A stretch of DNA of 64,000 nucleotides from Tulasnella sp. 424. Taxonomy: Eukaryota; Basidiomycota; Agaricomycetes; Cantharellales; Tulasnellaceae. Under the pieces are notes generated by a model. That model did not search any database. It saw only the letters and a list, made by a program, of their open reading frames with translations, and had not been told where the DNA came from. The translations under genes and the position numbers were made by a program. The stretch is taken from NCBI GenBank assembly GCA_019633425.1, contig WSUB01000073.1, forward strand, positions 1-64,000. Reading direction: 5' to 3'. Positions within the stretch are counted from its first letter, which is position 1, and every line of letters starts with the position of its first letter. Shown piece after piece: positions 34,453 through 45,189 of this stretch.

Positions 34453-36530
34453 GGTAATAGGCGAAGGGCTTGTAGGTCAAAATGGATGCAAGTTACGAGT
34501 GGGAGCGAGGGAAGGGCAGGTGGAGACAAGGTGACGAGGGCGAGGGCAAGAGGCTGGAACGTCAAAAGTTGGGAGAGAGGACGAGGCCCAGAGCAGCTTT
34601 ATATACTTCAATCCTCCTTTCTTGCCACGAGGGTTCTGGCAACGACCGTTACGGTACTCGGGTCCGGGCGTACGCGTCCACTGTCGATCATTAATTAGTC
34701 TGCGTTACAATCGACGCGGCGAGGCGCGTCGCCGAAAGACGCCGCCACAAATATTTGATAACGTGACATCATAGTAAACCCTCAGCTGAGCGACGTCTCC
34801 CTCGCAAAGTGGTAAACGCTCGAGCTCGATAGAGGGGACGAGATACGAGGCGACATCGAACTTTTCTTCCAGATTCCTCTTAGGGTGTACCGAGAAGACC
34901 GGGTGATGTGGGGCTGGGGATTCCGTCAAAAAGGTTTCCAATATAAACACCAACGGAGGCAAATCTTCCCCCCCCGTTTCAGCCGATCAACCCTCAAGTA
35001 TTCCTCCACCGTTGTTGAGGACGTTAAAACCGCGAAAATGGCGCATGTAATGCTCGTTGAGATTTCTTTCCCGAATCCGCTCCTCTCGTCACCGCGCTTG
35101 CCGCTCCCGGGTCCTCCAACTAAAGCGACATTGGATCCAATAGCATCGACCCAGCCGACCAGCATATGTATTGCATGGCCTTCACCGATGTCACTCACTA
35201 CTCCAGTGCCTCGTTCATGAAAACCAGCACGGTTTCGAAAGCCCTTTACCTTGACAAGGACGCTCGGTTCGCGAGATTGACTACGGTCGAGTCGGCTATC
35301 ACTACTAATAATATACAAGCGGTAATAGACGTACCAACTCTGGTCCAGGCAAGTACGCTCCCCCGGCTGGTCGGTGTTCTCGATACCGCTTTCCGTGCAA
35401 GAGCTTGCCTTCCGATTGGTCGTGCTGACCTGGGTTCTCTGATTCTACCTTATGTTTACCGCAGGATCCCGTTTCATACCACAGCCTAAATGGAGGGTAG
35501 CGTTTCTCCGGTGAGGCGCTGAGCGGGCTTGGCCGATTTTCGTGTTTCTGCACCCCAACGGACTGCATCGTAGTCTTCTGGAACTCGCATAGTATCTAGT
35601 TAGAGGATAATCGTGCTTCGATGCGCCATTGCCTTGACGTCTCCAAAATTATCTCATGCGGGAGCCCTTTCAATCACTTCTCCTGGCTGTGCGACGGGTA
35701 CAGAGAGCGGGTGTCCGGAGAGGGTGTCCAGAGATTTTTCCATCAAGGCGCCCACAACTCAGAGAGCAGGCTAACAGCAACGAACTAGAGGTAGTTGCCA
35801 CCGCAATATACTCTTTGCGAACGCGCTCCGAGAAGTCTTGGTACAGATTGCGCCGGGACTCATTCGGAGTGAATATTAGACCGGTCATTTGAAGCGAGTT
35901 CACCACTTGCAACGATTCTGCCAAGATGCTTTTGCGGCAACCCGACGACCTTTACGTTGAGCGTCTCAAACATCGGGAGTTTCAGCAGCTCGACTAGAGT
36001 GCAGAGATTCCCGATTCTCGGACGGGACAGCTGCTGCTTCCTCTCATGATCGGCCTCAGTTATAGCCTTGTCAATCGAGGCAGTCAATTAACTTCCCAAA
36101 GCACCACATCGAAGGGTTAACAGCATTGGGGAACAAGGCGCTGCAACCCAAGGGCCCAGTTATGGAGGCACGAGTGAAGAGAAACTGCAGAGAGCAAATC
36201 TTTATTGCCCTTGGAAGTCGAAGGTCAGCAAATACACTCGTGAAGTCACATTCCAAGAAAACTTCAGCATTTGACAGAGTCTTCATGGTCTTAATCCGTC
36301 AACGGCGACCGCTGGAAGCAATATATGTAGGACGACAGTCGCATGTGAGAATGAATAGAGAATAGCGAGGAAATAGCCGTATGCAAACAAAGAGCATATT
36401 CGCACCAATGTAAACGAGATAACGTCAGAGGACGAGACTGTGGAAAAATTGCATGAAGACTTGGAGAAATTGTCTGAAAATCGACTGACATTAGTCCCAG
36501 AAACAGAGGATCAGTGCTTTACAACGCGGA
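34453..36530. other. No confident gene
   Basis: Open frames exist on both strands. Minus 34926-35320 contains a GGPGSGK string, and plus 35166-35489 and minus 35670-36087 have protein-like composition. None joins into a splice-consistent model with a family motif. These may be decayed exons of the TPR gene to the right or of another gene. Confidence 0.45.
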
Positions 36531-36533
36531 TGC

Positions 36534-37080
36534 TTACCTGAACAGAAACCAGACGGCAGTCACGACTCGAATGAGATCTATAAACAGCGATCCCATAGGT
36601 TGTACAGAAAGTAGGAGAAGTTCCCAACTTCTTGCACACGCCGCACTCATCGGCCGGCCCATCTGCGCGTAGATTTCGTGAGCTTCCATAGAAGCCACCC
36701 GCACATCAGCGAGTTTCCGTTGCAGAGCACATGCCATCGCCAGTCTATCTAAGGCCTTTGCTTGACCTTCCTCGTCGACAGACCTGGAGTATGCGACGCG
36801 CGCTTCAGCGAAGCACTCCTCTGCCTCGTCATGTCGATCCTAGCAGCAGTACAACACCCCAAGACGGAACAACTGGGTAGCTTCACCGTGAACATCGCCC
36901 AGTTTCGGGCGTATCGCTTGAGCGAGACGGTAACATTCCTCCGCTTCGTCGTACATGCTCCGCGCGAGGTGGGTGTCGCCGATCATATCCAAGGTCGCTG
37001 CGCGAGCTCTGTCACGGCCAACTTGAGCAAACGCAGCTTCGGCTTGAATGACTACTTTGATTTTTCCAAGCTGTTCTAAG
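36534..37080 (-). pseudogene. TPR-repeat coding remnant with an in-frame stop
   Basis: Read on the minus strand, the frame shows three repeats of about 40 residues with TPR-like helices: ARAATLDMIGDTHLARSMYDEAEECYRLA, then EATQLFRLGVLYCC, then DEAEECFAEARVAY and QAKALDRLAMACALQ. A TAG at about 36840 interrupts the second repeat; no intron that removes it while keeping the frame was found. Repeats of this length occur in fungal NLR-like and kinesin-light-chain-like proteins, but no P-loop domain is attached in the correct order. The frame ends in a hydrophobic segment (SLFIDLIRVVTAVWFLF). Confidence 0.45.
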
Positions 37081-37202
37081 GATTAAGAAGTTTATCAGTA
37101 ACCCACTGACAAAACCTAAAGGAGATGGACTACTTCGAACAGTGTTCATTTCTACTGCATCCATACTTCCCCAGTAGGGTAAGTATATGGATAAGGGCGT
37201 AG

Positions 37203-37484
37203 TCAGCCCGACCAACAAAGGAAAACGCATCTTTTCCATCTAAACTTGGATTGAGTATGGTTTTGTCCTAGGAGTTTGAGACGCAGAGTCGTGTTTATTT
37301 GTAAGATGGTTAATGCAAAACAAATCAGAAATACCAAGAGAAAAGTCTCTATCCAAGGGACGGGATCCACGAACCATCCTGGATCCATCTGTTCAATGGG
37401 CCGTGTTTTGATCTCGAGAACCTCACATATGCGGTCATAGCTGCTTATCTCGGAAGGGCTAATCACATTCCATTTTTCATTCAT
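37203..37484 (-). other. Open frame with one membrane-like segment, possible upstream exon
   Basis: Starts at an ATG and contains a strongly hydrophobic stretch (WIETFLLVFLICFALTIL, about residues 44-61). It lies just upstream of the TPR remnant on the same strand and could be an exon of the same broken gene. No family recognised. Confidence 0.3.
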
Positions 37485-37593
37485 GAACGATTTTTTTTAC
37501 AGTAAACAAACTCCAGACGCCCGCAGACACAAGGCCAAGGCCTTCGCCTGCAGCCATCGGGAAGAACGATTCCAAAAGAGTAGCCCAACTGCT

Positions 37594-37604
37594 GGGGGGG
37601 GGGG
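37594..37604. repeat. G11 homopolymer at the edge of dsRBD unit A
   Basis: Eleven G, about 20 bases beyond the stop codon of dsRBD copy A, where similarity to the 3' flank of the other units ends. Confidence 0.9.
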
Positions 37605-37622
37605 TTCCGAGCTGAGACGCAT

Positions 37623-38142
37623 CTATTCATCTGGATGAATGTCATCCACGATGCCCATCACAACGAGGGCCTGTCGAGGGGCAAGGTTCCTTGCTTGTTT
37701 CTTCCGAGGGGCGCTCCCGGAACCGAGAACTAAGATAGTGTCAACCGTCAAAGCCTGCCGCTTAGCAGTCAGCAGAGAAATACTTGCCTTTGCCGTCCAC
37801 TGTCGGCGAGCCGCCCACGGGAAAAGGAAATCATGAGCCCAGCGGGTCAGTTGAGCAACGGACGGACCCACGTACTCCGAACGACAGATGTCCAAGTTAT
37901 GTTGGGGTTTGTGCCAGATGAGACGTCCTCCCAAGCCATTGAGTTGAGGAGGTTGTTGATTTGAGCCCTTGTAGGCGGTAAACATGAGTTTGAACCCCTG
38001 CGAGAGAGGTTGCAGACGATTCGTACCAGCTGGAGGGAAGCGAATGCGTGTGTGTGAGAGAGAAGGGCAAGAGCGCTGGGTGGGAGCTTACTTGTGAAGT
38101 AGCATCGTGTACGTCGCTATCGCAGGAGAAGACGTAAGCCAA
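37623..38142 (-). pseudogene. Small dsRNA-binding-domain gene, copy A
   Basis: Exons homologous to copy E: exon 2 38029-37876, microexon 37799-37788, last exon 37729-37623. The domain part is fully open: MAWEDVSSGTNPNITWTSVV, then MDGKVLGSGSAPRKKQARN and ALVVMGIVDD. The GSGS...RKKQAR...A..ALV..GI pattern matches the C-terminal helix and KKxA(K/R) loop of a double-stranded-RNA-binding domain. Exon 2 is 2 nt longer than in copy E upstream of the domain, so the ATG in exon 1 (aligned with that of copy E, by homology) is out of frame with it. The microexon is followed by a GC donor (GCAAGT). Either it is a recent pseudogene or its start lies elsewhere. Confidence 0.6.
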
Positions 38143-39690
38143 GGCCGGATTTCGCGGTCTACGTTAACTAACAACCGTGAGGTTCCATGTCTCTGGGTTG
38201 AGGTTTGGAATCAAAAGCCCGTTATTCGAGTGTCGTTGGACCAAGTCAACGTGGAACGTCTCGTTTCGTTTGTCGGGGCGAAGTGTAATGTAACTCTTGC
38301 TCTCGGACTTGAGATGGAGCATGCCTTTAGAAGGAACGAGGCACGAGCCGACGAGGGTCAAGAGACACGAATGAAGCAGACACAATGGCTTACGTGGATT
38401 CCTATCCAACATGCCTTTGCTTTGTGTGAGACGGTGATGGCTGTTGAGATGGTGGTCAAACATGAGAGGCACATGGTTGAAGCCCCCAAGCGAGATCGGA
38501 ACTGGTTGGGGTAGCGATTACCGCGTGCTACTTGAAAAGCGTGGACAAGGTGCGAGCTGTTAAGATGGTGGTCAAACTCGAGAAGCACGTGGTTGAAGCC
38601 CCCGAGCGAGATCGAAACTGGCAGGGGTAGCGATTACCGCGTGCTACCTGAAAAGAGTGGACAAGCAGCGCAGACAGAAAAAAACGGAGGGATGGTATCG
38701 ATAAAAACGATGTATGGGGAAACGTTAAAGCACCCTTCGGTTAAGGGTTCGACATACCGCCTCAAAGTTCGACCGAAAACCTCTCATTATCTCTGCACAC
38801 GACCTTCAACTTCACTGAGAAGATCTCTTCCTTCACAAACTCCCCAAATTAGGGCAAAAACACCCAGGAAGCGCACCATCGTCCAGAAATAGGCTGCAAG
38901 ACGGTAATGACAGATTCGAGCTAGATCCTAGGTCCCTCTTCGACCATCCACAAGCAGCCAGAGCGACCGTGTAAGTGAAGTTCCATCGGCCATCCAACGA
39001 GGACTTGCCGTATACAGCATCGGGATGTTTCACCAATATAGAGACCAAGAAGACGCGTTATTCCAGCTTTCACCACTGAAGCCCTCGTGGATGCATATGA
39101 ACTCATTCACCTAGCACACAGGTCTCACGCGCACTTACCCTCTTTTTACCTACCCGCACTGGATCAGATATCCTTCTCAGCGCTAGTGTAGTAGATGACA
39201 TCTTGGTTCTAGCAAATCGCGAGCAATTTCCAACCGAAAGCCGGGAACAACTTGATGAAATCCATACCGGCTGGATGAGACTCTTCGACGTGGTCCCCTG
39301 GTGTACATGTGGTATCTTCCTCCCACTGTATTTTCTCCTCGGGCCAAGTGTTTTCCCGTCCGGGGCCGAGTTTCAGACCCTAAAAGCGACGGGCAACTGC
39401 ACGTACCACTGAAATCTCCCGAAGGCTGTGAATATAGACCAGTACTCAAAACCATCCATCCCACCGCCCGGGCCGGCTTGAGAAACTTCCTAGGTTGCAC
39501 GATCCCCTTACGTATTGGCCACGCTAGTGTCATCCCCGGAAGAAGGAAGAGCCAAACGAAGCACCTTGACACCCCACTGCTTGGCGTTTTGTGCTTGACG
39601 AGATTGTTGCGAGTTGGGTTGCTCGCCAACCCTCATCCAGGTCTGGTATTTTCGAGTCCCCGCTCATCTACCTCCCACGGTTGGTGTGAT
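38143..39690. repeat. Upstream part of repeat unit A
   Basis: Sequence upstream of dsRBD copy A is repeated, with many small indels, upstream of copies B, C, D and E (for example gatggtggtcaaac-type and gtttcgac-type landmarks near 38450-38770, and the block up to about 39690). The open frames here are not conserved in frame between units, so no gene is called. Confidence 0.6.
39651..39668 (+). repeat. 18-bp direct repeat, left copy
   Basis: ttcgagtccccgctcatc, exactly repeated at 40307-40324. Confidence 0.85.
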
Positions 39691-40306
39691 ATCTCAGAGT
39701 GGCCAATCAGCGGCGGCCTCCGACCTCGAATTCGTGTCGCTGTAAAATGTCCACAAAAATAACACTATAATCATTTATATATGGCATGCAATGCGTATAA
39801 TACTGCACAGTAGACTAGTAGTATACATCGTGTGATCCGCTTGATCGCCTGTTCACCTGGTATGACAGGTGGATCATTACATTATTGGGTAAATGCTGAG
39901 CGTCTTCATGTAGTACTGTCCCTGTAGGTCAGAGGTATCTGCTTCCCGCCACATGATAGTATGCTCGCCACTGCCGAGGGTCACCGTCGGCAATAATATA
40001 GTCTCCGGCGAAAGACGAGCGTCTCGGCGGCGACAGCCGCCGAACGCGAGGCTTTCGCCCAAGCACGTCCGGATGCGTTATACTCCTTAAATGCATTTTA
40101 AAAGCGATATGACGCCACTCCTTCTCTGTGATCCGGCGAAGGACGAGCGGCTCAGCAGAGACAGCCGCCAAACGCGAGGCTTAAGCTCCGCCACCTATTC
40201 AATATAGAAACTTTGGATTATCTATCGAATTCTGGTGACGATAAATTATAATCTCAAGAAATATGATGCTGGGTTGCCTGTCCACCCCTCAGCACCGCCG
40301 GTAAAA
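39669..40306. other. 638-bp segment between 18-bp direct repeats
   Basis: AT-rich at its left end (39760-39800) and GC-rich in the middle. It contains two copies of a roughly 49-bp motif (from about 40002 and 40134; key parts ccggcgaa, gacgagcg, gacagccgcc, acgcgaggct). Minus-strand open frames at 39877-40171 overlap this motif and are not credible genes. It could be a small non-autonomous insertion, but the flanking repeats are longer than usual target-site duplications. Confidence 0.4.
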
Positions 40307-40324
40307 TTCGAGTCCCCGCTCATC
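40307..40324 (+). repeat. 18-bp direct repeat, right copy
   Basis: Identical to 39651-39668. A third, diverged piece of the internal motif (gacagccggcggacgcgaggc) lies outside at about 40510. Confidence 0.85.
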
Positions 40325-41625
40325 CGGATCCACCCAATCCCGTGAATGCGACTTCCCGGGTGGAATTGTGAGCACCGATAGCCTGAAGACTTCGTGGCTT
40401 GTCCTAACTCGGCCACTCACCCGTAAGATAGTGGATGGGAATGGCCTGACTCGGACACGGAAACCACATCTAATACGAAGTTACGAACCGAGTGCACTCA
40501 GCGAAGGGAGAGACAGCCGGCGGACGCGAGGCCCTTGCCTGCTCACGGACTACGCAGGCAGTTAAATTGAAGCTCTTAGTGATTCTGCCCGAGCAACCTA
40601 CCCTCTGTCGCCGGAACGGCGACGTTGCAAGTCGGAAGCTGGGGTGTGCGCGAACCGTGAGAAACGGAAAGTCACCGCATGGAAACGTATTAGAAACAGG
40701 TAGGTCAGGCAAGGAATTAATACTTAGTTTAAACCCGTAGATAGGGCTTGTATGTAATAGGAAATAGGATGGAAACTGATTTTGAGTAATGCGAAAGTGA
40801 GAGAAAGACGGACGGGAATGTCCGGTATCGGCGGGGGGAAAGGTAGAGCCGTGGAGCGGCAGTGAGACGCGACAAGAGGCTTCTAGTCGGAATTCCGAGA
40901 GTTGAAGGTTCTGAATACTTTCGCTAGTCCTATTTAAGATAGCAGGAAAGCTTTCCGAGGCTGTCGCTCGAAGCGGAAGGGCTCGGCTTCGTGAGGCTCG
41001 ATGCCGGGTCGGACTTCTCAGGAGCGTTCATACGCTACCTAGAAGTGCAAATTTCGTTACACTAATACCACCGTCAGAGCTGTGTGAGCGAGGACTTTTA
41101 AAAGTATCAAAAGCGTAAAGAAATCTCCAAGAGGGAGTTCGCCACTCCGAGGGAGGGCGAAAGGGATGCGACTGCAACGGTTATTCAAAGGGGAATCGTG
41201 TATTAACGCAGCTAGCAGTGGTACAAAATGGAACTACTAAGAATAAGAATAGAACGAGGTACCTGTCGCCAGATTTGTCGAAGTTTCGGGTTCGTTAAAG
41301 GCCGAAGGGTGTTTCGCCAAATGCCAATCGCAGTCAAAACCAAAATCGCACCCGCTTATCGCCGTCCGCTCCATCGCTTATCGAGTAGCCATTCGCCGGT
41401 TTCTTATCGTCTATCGCATGTAAGGGTTTGCCGGTCGAAAAAATCATAAAATCCCCCTTTTAAACCGAAAGCCTATAATACAAAAATTTAATATCTAAAT
41501 CGTTAAGGTTCACTTTTAGCAAAATACAATCGTCTCAGAAATCGCGGATTTTATTCGAGTGCTTTGATCACCGGTAAACTGAGAATACCCACGGTTTTAT
41601 GTGGCGGTTTTTTTGACGCAGAAAA
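40325..41625. other. No gene recognised
   Basis: Short open frames only. 41440-41530 is AT-rich. No similarity to the dsRBD units was noticed here. Confidence 0.5.
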
Positions 41626-41759
41626 CATCTTTTGCATATCGGATCGCCATGGTCTCTAGATATGTGTGCAACTCCCGGAGAGTTGAGAAAATAATACCAT
41701 TGCCACAGTATCCCAGACATCTAGCTGAATCAGGGAACGCTCTTGAGCCATGGTGGCTT

Positions 41760-42252
41760 CTATTCATCCTCCGGAATGTTATCCACGATGCCCATCGCAA
41801 CGAGGGCCTCTCGGGCAGCTAAGTTCCTTGCTTCTTTCTTCCGTGTGCCACTACCTGAGCCAATAACTAGAAGTGCGTTGGAGATAACTGTGCTTTCATT
41901 TCTTAGTCAGTAAGCAAAGACCTACCTTGACCACCCACTATGAATGGGGTCGCCGACATGAAAATAATCGTGAGTCCGCAGCAAGACGAAGGGATCCGAA
42001 AATGAACAAACGCACTTCTTATAATAGCCGTCCAGGTTGTGTTCGGGTTCGTGCCAGTTGCTACGTCCTCCCAAGCCATGGAGTTCAGAATTTGTTTATT
42101 TTGGGCCCTTTCGACGAAGGGACGTGAGCCTGGGACCTGATCATATTCCGTTTATCCGCACCAGCTAGAAAGAGACGGAATGTGTGCTTGTGAGAGAGAG
42201 GGAAAGGCGATGAGGCTGACATGGATGACGAGCTCACTTGTGGAGTAGCATC
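41760..42252 (-). pseudogene. Small dsRNA-binding-domain gene, copy B
   Basis: Exon 2 42164-42016, microexon 41937-41926, last exon 41866-41760. The domain is open: ILNSMAWEDVATGTNPNTTW, MGGQVIGSGSGTRKKEARN, ALVAMGIVDN. The microexon donor is GTAGGT. Upstream of the domain, exon 2 has a TAA (reading Trp-Cys-Gly-stop in the frame used by copies D and E), so the N-terminal reading frame is broken. Its exon 2 length (149 nt) equals that of copy D. Confidence 0.6.
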
Positions 42253-44270
42253 GTGTACGTCGCTGTAGCATGACTCAGCGTGAAAAATGAGAATTTTCAA
42301 TCTAAGCACAGAAGAGCTTACAATCGCTGTGGCTCATGTTTCGGACTCGGCGGTTGTAGGTGATTGGGTTGTCGTTGGGCCGGTCAAGGTGAAATTTCCC
42401 TCGTCCGTGAAGGTAAAGCCGAGGAGGTGAGTCCTAGTCTCAATAGTGGAGCGCACCTCCATTTGGGAGATCTAGGGGGCGCAAATTCACAGAAACGCTA
42501 ATTTGTATTTGCCGTCAGAAGAGAGATGAGCCAACGAGGTGCCGAGCGAAGTGCTGAACAATTGACAAACAAAGCATGGGTACTTGCTTGGGAATGGAGA
42601 TTCTCACTCATCTCAACTTTGGCTCATGAGACACAATACCGCTTAGGGAGATGGTGGTCAAATTTGGGAGGCACCACGGCGAGCGTGTCCGAGAACCCTG
42701 GGGTAACGAATAGAGGTATGGTCGGAGTAATAACTATCTCCTGGGTATTTAAAACAGGGAAGAGAAGTGGAGACAAAAAGCGGTGGAATGGGATGAATCC
42801 ATTGGAGAGGGAAACTATCGAAACCCTCAGGTTAAGGTTTCGACTGCCGCTCCAAAGTTCGACAGCTGACTGAACCTCTGACGATTCCCGCACACAACAT
42901 TCAGCTTCATCGAAAAAATCCCCTCCTTCCAGCCTACCTAAGGTCAAATCGAATGCATTCAGGAGGACACCATCGTCCTGAAATGGCCTGCCAGACGGCA
43001 GTTGCAAATTCGGATCCCTTTTCTCTCATCGCACGGGCCGTAAGGCCACCGGACAAGTAGAGTACATTATGAGGACCAATTATGAATTGTCGGATGGAGT
43101 ATTTGGAACAGTCCATCTGTAAAAAAGCCAAAGATCCTATGTTCTTCCTACTCCGACTAGTGAAGCCCTCACGAATCAACACACTCGTCTGATCCGCCAA
43201 AAGCACTCACCCCCTTTTGTAACCTGCTCACAATTGATCGAGTATCCCTCTGAAAGGTCTTCCGACGGATGATTTCCCGGTGGGGCGATCACAAGCAGGT
43301 TCAGGACCCTCTTCTCCTGTCCCGCCCGCTCTCCGCCCATTTCATCTCCGAAGAACAGCCTGATAAAAACCATCAGGACTCGACGCGGGTTTGGCGCCGT
43401 ACATATTCTCTGCTGCCGCATTTCCGTTCGGCTCCCTCTCAAGTGTCGGCCGTCGGTGTTGAGGCTCATACCGCGAGTAACAGAGGGGACACCGTGCAAA
43501 TCATTCGAACCTCCCGGAGATAGGGAACATAGACGAATACTCACATTATTCATCCCATTGCAGAGTTGGGAAACCGTCAAGGTCGCCCAGTTGACGCCGA
43601 GCGTCCGGTTTCCTTCTTGTATGGCCATGGTGGAGGTTGCCAGGAAAGGAGAGGATTGCTAGAAGAGCCTTCGAAACTCCGGTTCTTTGCGTTCTGTGCA
43701 TGTCGGAATCTGGAATCCGAGGCCGTTGGACAGGCCTACGACACAAAGCCCAGGAAATAAATCCCGGCGAGCGGAGTTCTCCGTTGTTCTGGCGTGCAGA
43801 GAAGAACTACCACGCCAGCGATCGAGACCGTAATGTCTTCTATCCTACACATACTGCGGTCAGAATATATAGTGCCTTGACTCTTCAGCCTGGACAGGGT
43901 GTCACCATGGGGTACGGTGATTGAAGTCCTTGCAGTCGCGTTACGTTCCGAACGGGGCGTCACCTGCGATACAGTTCTCGTTCTACCACCAACCTCCAGC
44001 CACCAAACCCCAGATTCGACCTTCAGAATGGATCTGAGTGTATGAAGTCGTACTACTTTAAGTATACCAGCGTCACCGTGACTAATACCGCATTGTCAGA
44101 CAGCGGGGAGTGCCTTTTCTCTGTTGGGATCGTTTCGGGTGTTCTAGAGATCGACGCCCTTCCTTTCGTGATTGGAGTGCTACAGATAGAATAGTGATCT
44201 AAGCGGGATTGTTCAACCGGGGAGCGTTCGGTGTGATCTGATGAAGAGCAAGGCACGTCCCCACTTGGTG
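42253..44270. repeat. Upstream part of repeat unit B
   Basis: Similar to 47770-49715, 52090-54340 and, inverted, 55850-58090. Landmarks include the gcacaggttcaggac-type stretch near 43300, catgtcggaatctgg near 43700 and gttcaaccggggagcg near 44215. Open frames in it are not shared in frame by other units. Confidence 0.6.
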
Positions 44271-44610
44271 CATCGAAAATCGCAGCTCTTGCCGACTCGT
44301 TAGATTAGACTAGCCGAAGGGTCCGTCTGCGTTTCGAATTCCAGAGGCTCACTAAGCATCGATTAGACATAGTTAGAGGTGTAATATAACTGTTAGAACC
44401 TATTCCAGTGTGTGGGATAGCACAACGCATAACGTAACGTGGGGGGGATTGAGAGAAATGGTGTCGAAAAGGACCCAAAATCCGGATCGAGGCGTTGGTG
44501 GGGAATCCGAGAAATACACGTTGGTGTTACACAACGGAAAACTAATTCGGATTCACAAGCAGCCTTTAATTAGTATCCGGACCCGAATACAAACCATTTC
44601 CCTCGGGTCA

Positions 44611-44653
44611 CCAGTCTCGTTTGAGGCGCGAAACCCCCTGACAACGAGACTGG
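44611..44653. repeat. 11-bp perfect inverted repeat
   Basis: ccagtctcgtt (44611-44621) pairs exactly with aacgagactgg (44643-44653) across a 21-base loop. Confidence 0.85.
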
Positions 44654-44699
44654 TACCAGATGAAACCTATAGGAAACCTATCTCGGAGCGCAGAGGAGT

Positions 44700-44712
44700 G
44701 GGGGGGGGGGGG
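44700..44712. repeat. G13 homopolymer
   Basis: Thirteen consecutive G. Confidence 0.9.
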
Positions 44713-44874
44713 ACTGCGCGACTGTAGAATTGATGGGAGCGACGGTAGAGGAGCGAGATGAGAGAGAAGAAGGGGGGCGAAAGCGAGAAACGCGAATAAG
44801 AGCCCGACGCCCGTCCGGTACCTCCACCACGTCATCACTCAGTTCGCGGGCAATCAATGTCATTGCTGTCTTTG

Positions 44875-44906
44875 GATCGAGAGCGGCGCTCTCGGCGCTC
44901 TCGATC
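44875..44906. repeat. 11-bp perfect inverted repeat (hairpin)
   Basis: gatcgagagcg (44875-44885) pairs exactly with cgctctcgatc (44896-44906) across a 10-base loop that itself contains gcgctctcgg, so alternative pairings exist. Confidence 0.85.
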
Positions 44907-45189
44907 TTCACCCTCTTTGATCTTCTCCGCTTAGTCAGCCTCTGGTTTCGCCAGCTCCATCAGGCAAGTCCTAGGGAGCGGATGACGTCAGCAAGGAAGC
45001 CTGAGCTCCACTCTTATCTGCTGACTTGTTTCTGCCGCGATCATGTAGGCACGGGTACCTGCGGCTGTATCGGTTCGAGGACGATGGGCGTTACCAGGCT
45101 CCCAAATTCCCAATGCCAATAACGTGTGACGTCAGACTCCTTTACGCGCTCAAACCTTTTTGCACCCGCCTGCCATTTGTCGAACTATT

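Larger units (their letters stand above)
44271..45189. other. Unique spacer with two hairpins and a G-run
   Basis: No gene recognised. It contains the inverted repeats at 44611-44653 and 44875-44906, a G13 run, and gatgacgtcagcaag near 44980, which recurs near 49820. Confidence 0.55.

Noticed and set aside
34926..35320. GGPGSGK string on the minus strand, resembling a Walker A loop
   Set aside because: The residue after GK is Arg rather than Ser/Thr, no Walker B or other nucleotide-binding motif follows, and the plus strand is equally open. Its position after the TPR remnant is also wrong for an NLR.
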